NCBI GenBank assembly: GCA_903871465.1
Contig: CAIQHB010000080.1
Location: forward strand, 62,001 to 126,000
Length of the DNA: 64,000 nt
Direction: 5' to 3'
Source: an uncultured Methanosarcinales archaeon
Lineage (GTDB): Archaea; Halobacteriota; Methanosarcinia; Methanotrichales; Methanotrichaceae
A program made the translations under genes and the position numbers. Shown here in pieces: positions 1-7,900 of the stretch (the first letter of the stretch is position 1; the number at the start of each line of letters is the position of its first letter). The notes under the pieces are model-generated. The model had not been told where the DNA came from. It worked only from the letters and a program-made list of their open reading frames with translations, and did not search any database.

Positions 1-2
1 TC

Positions 3-659
3 CCAGTAGTTGCGTTATCTCAGGGAAAGGAAGGCAATGTATTTGCGGGCGCTATCAACCTGATTCCTAAACCCATCATGGGGATAGATTTTGTCGTAAA
101 TAAGATGGATATCCTTAGCGGAACGGAGATCGAGAGCGACTCGGAGCTGAGGGAGAGGGCCAAGCGCGCCCTGGAGATGGCAGGCAAAGCCACAATTACT
201 TCTTTGAAATCCGTAGTTGAGAGCGTTCCTGGTGTGGTGGGCGAAGTCAAAATAGTGGATCAACCTGATGGCGTTCCCGGCATTGTGCAGATTATCGCCA
301 GCGGTGGGGACGCGGAAGAGATCGAGAAGGTGATAAACGAGACCAGATCTGCGGGCATAAAGGTTGAGTTCATGCCTCCAAAGCTACTCTACCTAGACGT
401 TCAGCTTTGCGCGGTCACCGTTATGGGCATTGATCACGAAAAGGCCAGGACAGAGGTGGACAGCGCTGTTCGGAAATACCTTGGGGGTTTGAGTATTGAT
501 GAGGACGTATTAGTAAGCCGCATTGTCATGTCTGCTCTGAGCGTGCAGGGCTTGAAGGATGTTCGGAATGTTACCGTCAACGGGGCAAAGGAGAACATCA
601 TTGTGAAGCCTGACGAGAAGGGGGAGCTGCATACTTTAGAAGTATTCGTGGAGGAGTAA
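3..659 (+). CDS. Baseplate J-like tail protein (5' end outside window)
   Basis: The reading frame is open from the window edge (first full codon at 3), so this is the C-terminal part of a longer gene; the internal ATG at 78 is not the real start. The piece resembles phage baseplate protein J (P2 gpJ / T4 gp6 type): a stretch with SDSELRERAKRALE, then repeated small alpha/beta modules ending in a domain that reads like the J C-terminus. In contractile tails and extracellular injection systems this protein forms the baseplate wedge linking sheath to fibres. The next gene starts 5 nt downstream and is tail protein I-like, which matches the J-I order of such operons. Family assignment is by motif and context; whether it belongs to a prophage, a tailocin or an injection system cannot be decided here. 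Confidence 0.7.
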   Translation, partial: PVVALSQGKEGNVFAGAINLIPKPIMGIDFVVNKMDILSGTEIESDSELRERAKRALEMAGKATITSLKSVVESVPGVVGEVKIVDQPDGVPGIVQIIASGGDAEEIEKVINETRSAGIKVEFMPPKLLYLDVQLCAVTVMGIDHEKARTEVDSAVRKYLGGLSIDEDVLVSRIVMSALSVQGLKDVRNVTVNGAKENIIVKPDEKGELHTLEVFVEE

Positions 660-664
660 AAGAT

Positions 665-1573
665 TTGACCAGATCGGAAAACATCTCCAAGAGGCTCCCA
701 CATTTCTACAGGCAATGGGACCCGGAATCACAAATATCGGTTCTCACTTCTTCGATTGGACAATGCATGGATGAGACTGAGAAAGAGCTGATCTCCATCC
801 TTTATGCCCACTGGGTAGACAAAGCCAGTAGGTATGACCTTGACAAGCTTGGTGCACTATTTCGCATTCAGAGAAGAGAGGGTGAAGCGGATTTGGATTG
901 TAGGAACCGCATCAAGACGGCCATACTCAGATATCAGGGCGGCGGTACAATTGCAGCGATTCAGGCATCGGTGAGAATTGCGCTCGGGCTTCCCTGGGAT
1001 CATCCTGTGGAGATAAACGAAAACCCGGAGGTGAGTTGTAAGAGAACTTATAAGGTTCGGTCTGGCACCGAGTGGCAAGAGGATGCTCGGAGCATTAACG
1101 ACTCAACTCTGGACATTACTTTAGTGGTTGATACAGAGAACGCAAAGATAACCGATCCGACTCTCAAAAACATCACCACGGGCGAGTCCTTAACTTTCCA
1201 GGGGGATCTATCCTATGGAGAAGTTCTGGAGATCCGAGGCGGCAAAGCGATCCTAAATGGAGTGGATCAGACGCCCAGGCTTTCAATTTCAGGCAGCCTA
1301 AGGCTTCCTAGAGGAAGATCGAAATGGCAGTATGCAGAGTTTGTTGGAGGGAACCTGGGGGCCTTTGATCTCACTCATTTTGACAAATCTGTCTTCGTGG
1401 TGGACATAACATCATCAATAACCTTCGAATGGACGGCCAGCCAGCCAGCAACATTTGAGCTTTGTCTCTCCAAAGAGACCCTGACAAAAGCAGGTGTTAG
1501 GGCAAAGGAGGTGCAGGAGATCCTGGACTCCGTAAAAGCCTGCGGCGTAAAAGCAGAGCTTAGGCTAATATAA
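665..1573 (+). CDS. Phage tail protein I-like baseplate protein
   Basis: 302 aa. The TTG start at 665 follows a GGAGGAG ribosome-binding site that overlaps the end of the upstream gene, so the two are co-translated. The N-terminal ~110 residues have the pattern of tail protein I (P2 gpI family): a short region about reaching the tip (RLPHFYRQWD), an acidic helix, a DKLGALFRI segment and a GGGTIAAIQASVRIALG helix. The C-terminal ~180 residues are beta-rich and look like a structural decoration or attachment domain. Together with the upstream J-like protein it would form the baseplate wedge of a contractile tail. The C-terminal extension is not something I recognise. Prophage, tailocin or injection system are all possible. 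Confidence 0.65.
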   Translation: MTRSENISKRLPHFYRQWDPESQISVLTSSIGQCMDETEKELISILYAHWVDKASRYDLDKLGALFRIQRREGEADLDCRNRIKTAILRYQGGGTIAAIQASVRIALGLPWDHPVEINENPEVSCKRTYKVRSGTEWQEDARSINDSTLDITLVVDTENAKITDPTLKNITTGESLTFQGDLSYGEVLEIRGGKAILNGVDQTPRLSISGSLRLPRGRSKWQYAEFVGGNLGAFDLTHFDKSVFVVDITSSITFEWTASQPATFELCLSKETLTKAGVRAKEVQEILDSVKACGVKAELRLI

Positions 1574-1618
1574 TATTTGCAGCATGTCTTCTGTCTCATC
1601 TATCTGCGAGGAATTTAA

Positions 1619-2263
1619 ATGGTTATCGAACGGAAATACAAGAGCCCGGGAGATCTAATCAGGTCTGAAGAATGGAATCAAATTCTTGACGAGCTAATCG
1701 ACTTGAGGAAGCATATCGATGAAATGAGCATTCGCGGTACCCTGACCGGTCTTGAAAGCCCCACAGGCACATCATGCGGCCTAGGCAAAGACGCTCCCCA
1801 GGATTTAAATTATGAGACTGAAGTGATGGGACTGATCACAAAACAGTACTACGTGGGAGAAGCCGAGGTCGGCGAGATCTGTACTTTCGGGATAAATAAC
1901 TTTGCAGATCTCATTTACTACTGGTCCGCAGCCACTGTTGGAGGAGATGACGTCTTGAGGATGACGCTGGAATACACTGATGGGTCCACTTACACCTCAG
2001 ACAAGCTCTTCATTCACCAATGGTCTGAACTCAAGCACAAAGGGGACAAGAATCCATATGTCGAGTACCTGCTTTCGCCTAACAGGAGAGTCTGGTATAA
2101 GTATGCTATACAGAATCCTCATCCAGATAATGAGATACGCTCAATCACTTTCGAAGACGTCAGCCCCAATAGTGGTGCCAGGATAGCCAATGTGGTTCAG
2201 TACGTGACCAGAGTGATGCCCTTGCAGGCGGCGACAAAAGGAAAGCTGGACTTGTCGAAATGA
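1619..2263 (+). CDS. Unrecognised protein of the tail/injection operon
   Basis: 214 aa, ATG at 1619 preceded by GAGGA. There is no signal peptide or membrane segment. An N-terminal helix (about residues 15-40, acidic/basic alternating) is followed by a mainly beta region with many aromatic residues (YYWSAATVGGDD, YLLSPNRRVWYKY), as expected for a virion- or fibre-type structural protein. I do not recognise the family. It lies between the tail-I-like gene and a further structural candidate, and its stop overlaps the next start (ATGA at 2260-2263). By position it may be a fibre, spike or attachment protein; this is inference from context only. Confidence 0.6.
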   Translation: MVIERKYKSPGDLIRSEEWNQILDELIDLRKHIDEMSIRGTLTGLESPTGTSCGLGKDAPQDLNYETEVMGLITKQYYVGEAEVGEICTFGINNFADLIYYWSAATVGGDDVLRMTLEYTDGSTYTSDKLFIHQWSELKHKGDKNPYVEYLLSPNRRVWYKYAIQNPHPDNEIRSITFEDVSPNSGARIANVVQYVTRVMPLQAATKGKLDLSK

Positions 2264-2961
2264 TAGAAAACGTGAGCAGAGCACTTTTGGAATCCCTGAG
2301 AAAGGGATTATCCGGGATAGTTCCGCCAGAAAGCATAACTCAAGAAGAGATTGATACTGCAACGGAAAGGTGTATATCTCTGACGAATACCGATTTTGTC
2401 GTAGAGGAGGTTGGAATCGGAGGCGCCGGAGGGATTAAGAGTGAAGAAATGGTCGAGAAGATGGAGCCAGACGGGGTATGCAGGGATTTCCTTCTATCTG
2501 GCAGGCCGGTTCTGTCCATCATCAATGTAGAGAGCCCGGCGGGAAATTCTATGGTGGAGCCGGATGACTACAAATTTGACCGTTCTGCAAATACGATCTC
2601 GTTTAGAGTACCTCCTACGAAGGGAAAATCCATCCTGATTAGGTACAATTTGGCTCGATCCATAGCTGAGATCAAGACCCTGAAGTTTGTTCTCATCTAT
2701 TCCATGACTATTTGGGCTAAAGACCCGATTGAGAGAGATAAGATTGCTATGGAGACCATTAAAGCCGTTTATAGCCAAATCAGTTCATTCGATAAGCAAG
2801 GCATCAGCCTTATAAAGCCGACCAAAGGCATACTGGCAAGCTTGCCTGGAGATCAGATCAAGAAGGTAAGAGTAATTGATTACTTAGTCGAGACTGAAAT
2901 TCAAATCGAGCTCACAATGCCTTCCATAGAGCGGATTGAGATAGGCAAAATGGAGATATGA
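2260..2961 (+). CDS. Unrecognised structural protein, last gene of tail operon
   Basis: 233 aa, start overlaps the previous stop by ATGA. The beginning (MIENVSRALLESL) and a later domain-like stretch are faintly like the DUF4255/Pvc16 group of tail cap proteins, which open with a similar IxxVSRAL segment, but the likeness is short and I do not rely on it. No signal peptide or transmembrane segment. A central beta-rich region (SVLSIINVESPAG to ILIRYNLARS, roughly residues 85-135) and a C-terminal alpha/beta domain are visible. It is the last gene before a strong hairpin terminator at 2963-3000, so it closes the operon. Confidence 0.6.
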   Translation: MIENVSRALLESLRKGLSGIVPPESITQEEIDTATERCISLTNTDFVVEEVGIGGAGGIKSEEMVEKMEPDGVCRDFLLSGRPVLSIINVESPAGNSMVEPDDYKFDRSANTISFRVPPTKGKSILIRYNLARSIAEIKTLKFVLIYSMTIWAKDPIERDKIAMETIKAVYSQISSFDKQGISLIKPTKGILASLPGDQIKKVRVIDYLVETEIQIELTMPSIERIEIGKMEI

Positions 2962-2962
2962 T

Positions 2963-3000
2963 AAGGGGAAGGCCACAGATCTGGCTTCTCTCCCCTTTTT
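2963..3000. terminator. Hairpin terminator between convergent genes
   Basis: GGGGA and GGCC on the left pair with GGC and TCCCC on the right, followed by a T5 run on the plus strand. It ends the tail operon. The related stem at 4808-4843 belongs to the duplicated neighbourhood, so the hairpin was copied along with the zinc-ribbon gene ends. Confidence 0.65.
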
Positions 3001-3850
3001 CTATCAGGACGCACCCAGATGCTATTTGAACCTCCAACATTACTGCGATTGTTTGGCTCCGCACTTATCGCAGAACTTGGCGGACAACGGTAAGACCGAG
3101 TTGCAGGCCCCACACTGCATGGTATCAACCCCTGAAGGCGGAATCTTTCCACACTTCGGGCATTTGTCCACTTCCATTTCCATGGGAGTGCCACACCACA
3201 TGCAGTGCCTCTTTTCCGTTTCAGCAAAGATGATCTTCGCTTCTCCCTTGAGCTGCCCGGATGTTGCTGTGACTGTAGCCGTGCCGCTTCTGTCTCCGGC
3301 AGTCAATGTAGCGGTTCCTACTAAGGTACGGGGCGGGATTTTAACTGGGCTGGTTATCTCGCCATGTGTTGTCTCCAGTATGATCGTCCTCTCGGTCTGA
3401 GACATTATATGGACACCCTCGGCGCACTTTACCATGATGGAGACCGTTGACTGGGATTTCCCGTCTGCCGGTATCTCTGCCTTATCGATCTCCAGGTCCA
3501 GACCAACTTCATTGGCCGCAAATTCAATAGGAACCTTGACTTCCTGTCCGTCTGAGCGAGCGGTAACCGTCACTGGTCCACATTCGTTGGAGGAGGCAAG
3601 CTGTACTTCCGCAGAGGATTTCCCAGCAGGCACCACAGCTTTGTCTATCTTTCCGGAGGTTGCCTCCATCTGAACCTCTCGGTCGCTCCCCTGCGTTTTA
3701 AGCTTTCCAAAGCCATTGACGAACTGAACTTTTATAGGGAGTGTCGACTTTCCGTCGCCTGGAAGGCTTTTATCTTTCGGCAGCACCTGCAGATTGTTTC
3801 TGGTCCAGAGAAATACTCCCGCTCCTGCCAATATGAGGACCAGGAGAATG
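2964..3850 (-). repeat. Segmental duplication, copy 1
   Basis: The 3' two thirds of the PEGA/zinc-ribbon gene plus its downstream region match 4806-5700 closely, with scattered substitutions and no obvious frameshift. Shared features include a WTRNNLQVLPKDKSLP stretch just after the membrane helix, two Ig-like domains and the paired zinc ribbons. The copies lie in direct orientation about 1.85 kb apart. Identity looks near 90 percent by eye; no alignment was computed. Confidence 0.75.
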
Positions 3851-4332
3851 GCGACCAGCACAATCCATGATACGGGCAATGAAGAAGCAGTTTCAACTCC
3901 TGGTGGATGGCTGAGGGGAATGAGAATAACCTTCACCGGAGTGGTAGCTCCACCGTTGACGGTCACCATGACACTCTGGTTCTGATAACCGGTGAGCCTG
4001 TATTCCACGTCGTGTCGGCCTGTTTTTAGCTTGGTAATATTCAATGGAGCAGTACCCTTTGATGATCCATCTACCAGCACCTCAGCGCCATTCGGGTCTG
4101 AGGTTGCATATATTGCCCCAAGCTGACGAAGCACTCTTCCAGCTGCTTCGAGATCAGCCGCAGAGATTGCAGTCGCCCTATTATTCAGATTTGCCTCGGC
4201 CGCAACTACTCTATTTTTACTAAGACTTGAGGCTGCATACGTCACTCCTTGATCAGCATTCACGACATTCAAGATAATTGGCCCAAAAAATATTAATAAA
4301 ATCAAAAGAATTTTAAGTTTTGAATTCAGCAT
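3040..4332 (-). CDS. PEGA-domain membrane protein with C-terminal double zinc ribbon
   Basis: 430 aa. Order of parts: signal peptide (about 1-28), a short region, a PEGA domain (about 95-160; DPNGAEVLVDGSSKGTAP is typical), one transmembrane helix (about 165-190), two Ig/invasin-like beta domains (about 205-370), then two C-terminal zinc ribbons (CxxC..CPKC and CGAC..CDKC). With a cleaved signal peptide, PEGA would face outside and the Ig-like and zinc parts would be cytoplasmic, which is an unusual layout for Ig-like domains. The function is unknown; an envelope sensor or anchor is possible. The part from the membrane helix onward is a near copy of the next gene on this strand (4883-6688). 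Confidence 0.75.
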   Translation of the reverse strand: MLNSKLKILLILLIFFGPIILNVVNADQGVTYAASSLSKNRVVAAEANLNNRATAISAADLEAAGRVLRQLGAIYATSDPNGAEVLVDGSSKGTAPLNITKLKTGRHDVEYRLTGYQNQSVMVTVNGGATTPVKVILIPLSHPPGVETASSLPVSWIVLVAILLVLILAGAGVFLWTRNNLQVLPKDKSLPGDGKSTLPIKVQFVNGFGKLKTQGSDREVQMEATSGKIDKAVVPAGKSSAEVQLASSNECGPVTVTARSDGQEVKVPIEFAANEVGLDLEIDKAEIPADGKSQSTVSIMVKCAEGVHIMSQTERTIILETTHGEITSPVKIPPRTLVGTATLTAGDRSGTATVTATSGQLKGEAKIIFAETEKRHCMWCGTPMEMEVDKCPKCGKIPPSGVDTMQCGACNSVLPLSAKFCDKCGAKQSQ

Positions 4333-4478
4333 AATTTCCCTCCTTGATGGCGTTAAGCTCCTGCAATACTATATGGACTTTCTGCCATTCTGATTATATA
4401 TTTTTTCAAATTTTATCGATATGCACTTCCAATCACAAGAATGGAAAATGCATATCATAGGGCTCAGTCCAAAGGTAG

Positions 4479-4796
4479 CTATGACCTCCGTCTCCTGTCT
4501 CTCATATATCCTGCCATTGCTGTGATTATGGAGACGGCAAATATCGATGTGATTGAGGGGTTGTATCCAGCAGGTCTGGTCGGCTCAATAGGCGCAGACG
4601 TAGGTTCGGGCGCGGATGCAGATGATGAGACATCGATGGTTATCTCTTTGGAGATCTCGCTCATAGCTGCAGTCTTTGCTACCGCTTTGACCACATATTT
4701 TCCCTTCGAACTGGCTGTGAAGTTAGATGAGAAACGGCCCTGATTATCGGTCATCCCTTCGCTCATAATCTCTTTGGATATGATCTTTGCCTCCAT
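4479..4796 (-). pseudogene. C-terminal remnant of a surface protein
   Basis: 105 codons with no signal peptide and no plausible 5' half directly upstream. It reads as the end of an Ig-like domain (TDNQGRFSSNFTASSKGKY), a Ser/Ala/Pro-rich linker, one transmembrane helix and a basic tail (RDRRRRS), the usual C-terminal anchor of an archaeal surface protein. A 27-bp segment at its start (4736-4762) recurs at 6738-6764, where a second fragment ends with the same TDNQG residues in the same frame. The likely story is one surface gene split or rearranged by the module between the two copies. Confidence 0.55.
4736..4762 (-). repeat. 27-bp direct repeat, copy 1
   Basis: Matches 6738-6764 at 24 of 27 positions, same orientation, 2002 bp apart. 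Both copies encode an EG-x-TDNQG segment in the same frame of a broken surface-protein gene and flank the complete gene 4883-6688. Confidence 0.65.
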
Positions 4797-4805
4797 GAAG
4801 GATGA

Positions 4806-5700
4806 TAAAGGAGAATGGCCAAAGATCAGGCATCCTTCTCCTTCTTATCCTGACGCATCTGGGTGCTATCAACACTCCAGCATTATTGCGATTGCTTAGC
4901 TCCACACTTATCGCAGAACCTGGCTGACAGCGGCAAGACGGAGTTGCAGGCTCCGCACTGCTTGGTATCAACCCCGGAAGGCGGAATCTTTCCACACTTC
5001 GGACATTTGTCCGCTTCCATCTCCATAGGGGTTCCACACCACATGCAGTGCCTTTTTTCTGTTTCAGCAAAGACGATCTTCGCTTCTCCTTTGAGCGGCC
5101 CGGAGGTCGCTGTGATGACAGCCGTGCCGCTCCTGTCTCCGGCGGTCAAGGTGGCAGTTCCGGCCATGGTTCTGGGCGGGATCTTAACCGGGCTGGTTAT
5201 CTCACCGCGTGTCGTCTCCAAAAGAATGGTCCTTTCGCTCTGAGACAATATATGGACCCCATCTGCGCACTTCACCATGATGGAGACGATCGCCTGGGAT
5301 TTCCCATCAGCCGGTATCTCTGCCTTATCGATCTCCAGGTCCAGACCTACTTCATTGGCAGCGAATTCGATGGGAACCTTGACCTCCTGTCCGTCTGAGC
5401 GAGCGGTAACCGTCACAGGACCACTTTCGTTGGAAGAGGTGAGAAGTACCTCTGCAAAGGCTCTCCCTGCAGGCACCACCGCGTTACCTATCTTTCCGGA
5501 GGTCGTCTCCATCTGAACCTCTCTGTCGCTGCCCTGTGGTTTGAGCTTTCCAAAGCCGTTGACGAACTGGATCTTTATGGGTAGAGTAGACATTCCGTCG
5601 CATGGAAGGCTCTTGTCTTTCGGCAGCACCTGCAGATTGTTCCTGGTCCAGAGAAATGCCCCTGCCCCCGCTAATATGAGAACTATGAGTATGAAGGCTA
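4806..5700 (-). repeat. Segmental duplication, copy 2
   Basis: Direct repeat of 2964-3850, covering the C-terminal half of the S-layer/zinc-ribbon gene and its downstream hairpin. It ends near the transmembrane helix, where the two genes stop resembling each other. Confidence 0.75.
4808..4843 (-). terminator. Hairpin terminator after zinc-ribbon gene
   Basis: AAGGAGAA pairs with TTCTCCTT around an inner TGGCC/GGC pairing, about 40 nt past the stop of the gene at 4883. It is the duplicated counterpart of the hairpin at 2963-3000. Confidence 0.5.
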
Positions 5701-6688
5701 TGAAGAGCCAGAATAGAGGTAATGCTTGGGCAGTCGAGAATTGGTATGAAACGGATATATCTCTATTGTTGATATTCATCAGAGTTCTGCATTCGTTATT
5801 TCTCAAAGTAATTGGCAGATCTCTGTTGTCCATGGTGATGGTCATTGCATTCGGATCGGTGCTCTCTATCGAGAGCTCGCCGATCCTTTCACCGGCTCCA
5901 ATCGAAATCGGCGTATCGGAAATCTGGAAGATACCATCTACTATGGCCATATTCTGATCAGCGCCGCGGGATGCGGTCTTAAAGTGAACCATGATGGTTA
6001 CAAGCTTCTTCTGATTGCCTACTTGCTGATTCTTGTAATAGTAGGTTTTATCGAGATCGGTTGCGTCGTCCTTGTTTGGGGATACGGCCTTGCTATCTAC
6101 TACATCGCCATTTTTGGAGAGCTCCAGGTAAACCTTGTTGCCTATTTCATCGATGGATTTAAGGTCAAGCTGATATCCCTCTTCTAGCTGCAAAGGAACA
6201 TTGGTGGAGATCTCCGTTTCGTTATCTGAATCCCGCAGAACCTTGCAGAGCGAATTCCTATCCAAAAAATTTATTTCATCTACTTCTCCTGGTGGAATAA
6301 ATCCTGCCAGATAGGGCTCTCCGAGAACGCCAATCACTTTATAAGATGAGAATGGTTTGAATGCAAAGCTCTTGACCCCGGCCCTTGTTTGGTAAACGAC
6401 GCCCCGGTTGCCATTTTGATCTGGCTCGTTGCTTAGAGTAGCAGTGAGCTTACTCGGATCAATATTGGACGGTCTGAATTCCAGGCTCTCCGTGCATATA
6501 TTCTGGTCCGAATCGCGATAGAAGCCTGCAAAGTTTTGACAGGTCAATCTTGTGGTATGGCTGATATCAATGCATTCCCCGGATGCAGATGCAACTGCCC
6601 CTGTTGTTAATGCCAGGGCCAGCAGTATCCTAATTAGCGAGATCGAAGAAAAGCTCTTCATCAGGAAAATCCCTCCATTTGCAGACAC
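4883..6688 (-). CDS. S-layer-domain / membrane / double zinc-ribbon hybrid protein
   Basis: 601 aa. An N-terminal signal peptide (about 10-36) is followed by one S-layer domain of the PF07752 type (about 38-320; the NFAGFYRDSDQ, FLDRNSL, YYYKNQQVG and GIFQISDTP segments match the S-layer genes at 25084-28760). Then comes one transmembrane helix (about 325-350), two Ig-like domains and paired zinc ribbons (four CxxC-type knuckles). This puts the S-layer domain outside and the zinc ribbons in the cytoplasm. The C-terminal half duplicates that of the PEGA gene at 3040-4332, so two different outer domains sit on one conserved inner module. The role is unknown; linking envelope and cytoplasm is the natural guess. 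Confidence 0.75.
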   Translation of the reverse strand: MSANGGIFLMKSFSSISLIRILLALALTTGAVASASGECIDISHTTRLTCQNFAGFYRDSDQNICTESLEFRPSNIDPSKLTATLSNEPDQNGNRGVVYQTRAGVKSFAFKPFSSYKVIGVLGEPYLAGFIPPGEVDEINFLDRNSLCKVLRDSDNETEISTNVPLQLEEGYQLDLKSIDEIGNKVYLELSKNGDVVDSKAVSPNKDDATDLDKTYYYKNQQVGNQKKLVTIMVHFKTASRGADQNMAIVDGIFQISDTPISIGAGERIGELSIESTDPNAMTITMDNRDLPITLRNNECRTLMNINNRDISVSYQFSTAQALPLFWLFIAFILIVLILAGAGAFLWTRNNLQVLPKDKSLPCDGMSTLPIKIQFVNGFGKLKPQGSDREVQMETTSGKIGNAVVPAGRAFAEVLLTSSNESGPVTVTARSDGQEVKVPIEFAANEVGLDLEIDKAEIPADGKSQAIVSIMVKCADGVHILSQSERTILLETTRGEITSPVKIPPRTMAGTATLTAGDRSGTAVITATSGPLKGEAKIVFAETEKRHCMWCGTPMEMEADKCPKCGKIPPSGVDTKQCGACNSVLPLSARFCDKCGAKQSQ

Positions 6689-6737
6689 TAATGAGAAATT
6701 AACCTTAATAAATATGATGGTACTTATGACAAAAAGA

Positions 6738-6764
6738 GGCCTTGATTATCTGTCTTCCCTTCGC
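6738..6764 (-). repeat. 27-bp direct repeat, copy 2
   Basis: Second copy of the repeat at 4736-4762 (24 of 27 identical). It marks the end of the upstream fragment of the broken surface-protein gene. Confidence 0.65.
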
Positions 6765-6990
6765 ACTTATCAAACGATCCACCAGTGTCGGAGGAGAGCG
6801 CCACATCCGTTTGAGATCGTAGAGACCCGTCCGCTCCTGTTACGCTGATGACGATCTTTGCATCCTGGTTGGGCTTGATCCTAGCTGGCTAAGCCAACAT
6901 ACTTATCGTTGCAGTTTCCAGTGGAACCAAGGCGCAGGGCACTGGAGTGGTTATGCCAGCTTGCACGGTTACATCTTCCTGCACCGCAGT
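6738..6990 (-). pseudogene. Upstream fragment of a broken surface-protein gene
   Basis: Read on the minus strand this stretch encodes an Ig-like surface domain (QEDVTVQAGITTPVP, PARIKPNQDAKIVISVTG, DVALSSDTGGSFDK) but has an in-frame TAG at 6889-6891 where GAG would fit, and runs to a stop just after TDNQG. The continuation (TDNQGRFSSN onward) is found at 4479-4762. The 5' end is lost against the DUF1016 remnant on the opposite strand. No start codon or signal peptide is present. Confidence 0.5.
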
Positions 6991-7514
6991 CTGAACTGGC
7001 CAGGCAGATTCTCAAAGATCCTTACAACTTTGATTTCCTGACTCTGGGCAAGGAGGCGCAAGAGCGCGATTTGGAGGCGGCCCTGCTCTTTCATATGCGG
7101 GAGTTCTAGCTGGAGCTTGGCGTGGGGTTTGCCTTTGTGGGAAGCCAGTATCACCTGGAGGTTGGAGACCAAGACTTTTATATCGATCTTCTATTTTACC
7201 ACCTGAATCTGCGCTGCTATGTGATAATCGACCTGAAGATCTCTGAGTTTCGGCCCGAGTTTGCGGGGAAGATGAACATCTATCTCTCGGCGGTGGACGA
7301 CCTGTTGAAGCATGCAGAGGACGGGCCATCGATTGGGATTATGCTCTGCAAGGAGAAGAACCGGAATATTGTGTAGTATGCATTGAAAGACACCAACAAA
7401 CCCATAGGAGTGGCAGACTACCAGCTTTCAACAACGCTGCCGGAGAATCTCAAGGAAAGCCTGCCTTCTGTCGAAGAGCTGGAAGCGGAGCTGGATGGGG
7501 CGAGAGGAAAATGA
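6960..7514 (+). pseudogene. Truncated DUF1016 (YhcG-type) nuclease with two amber stops
   Basis: One continuous frame from about 6960 to the TGA at 7512-7514 matches the C-terminal half of DUF1016/YhcG proteins: LPAPQSELARQILKDPY, then GFAFVGSQYHLEVG, DFYIDLLFYHLNLRCYVIIDLK (PD-(D/E)xK core), FAGKMNIYLSAVDD and a final LPSVEELE. It is interrupted by TAG at 7107-7109 and at 7374-7376, the second exactly where the family has Glu (NIV-stop-YALKD). The N-terminal domain is missing. YhcG-type proteins are PDDEXK nucleases often found near restriction-modification genes; none is seen here. There are no frameshifts, so decay appears recent. Confidence 0.75.
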
Positions 7515-7900
7515 GATGAAACGAAATATCATGCGAGGACTATTTGGGCTGATGAGAAACGCTGATTGCTGCTTTGTCCTGGGCTCTCCAAATCTTTGAC
7601 CTTCTGGCCAGTATCAGACAGATAATTGCGATTAGCATTGAATTGGCTTTTCATAAAGAAAAAAGATATAGAGCGACAAATTTGACCAAAAATATAACTT
7701 CAAAGACCATTAAGGATGATTCAGTTCAAAAGCAAATATATCATCATAAATAGGACACAACAAATTTATATCTATAGAAAAAGACTGGAATAAAGTGTCA
7801 AAAAGGCATTCAAATATCCATCACAATTTTATATGAAAAAATAAGAATTATCTTGGATATAAATGCCGTTTAGCTTGTAAATAGTGCAAGGCGATTTGAA
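7515..7900. other. Gene-free region upstream of acs
   Basis: About 385 bp, increasingly AT-rich toward acs. No open frame of interest on either strand. It holds the likely acs promoter (7763-7772) and a leader of roughly 100 nt. Confidence 0.5.
7763..7772 (+). promoter_or_regulatory. Probable TATA box for acs
   Basis: AATTTATATC in an A-rich context. Transcription would begin near 7795, giving a leader of roughly 105 nt before the ATG at 7901. Long leaders are common for highly expressed methanogen genes. The assignment is by motif only. Confidence 0.4.

Noticed and set aside
2901-3227. Minus-strand open frame, and the matching one at 4744-5070
   Set aside because: Both are other-frame shadows of the zinc-ribbon coding region; their likeness reflects the duplication.
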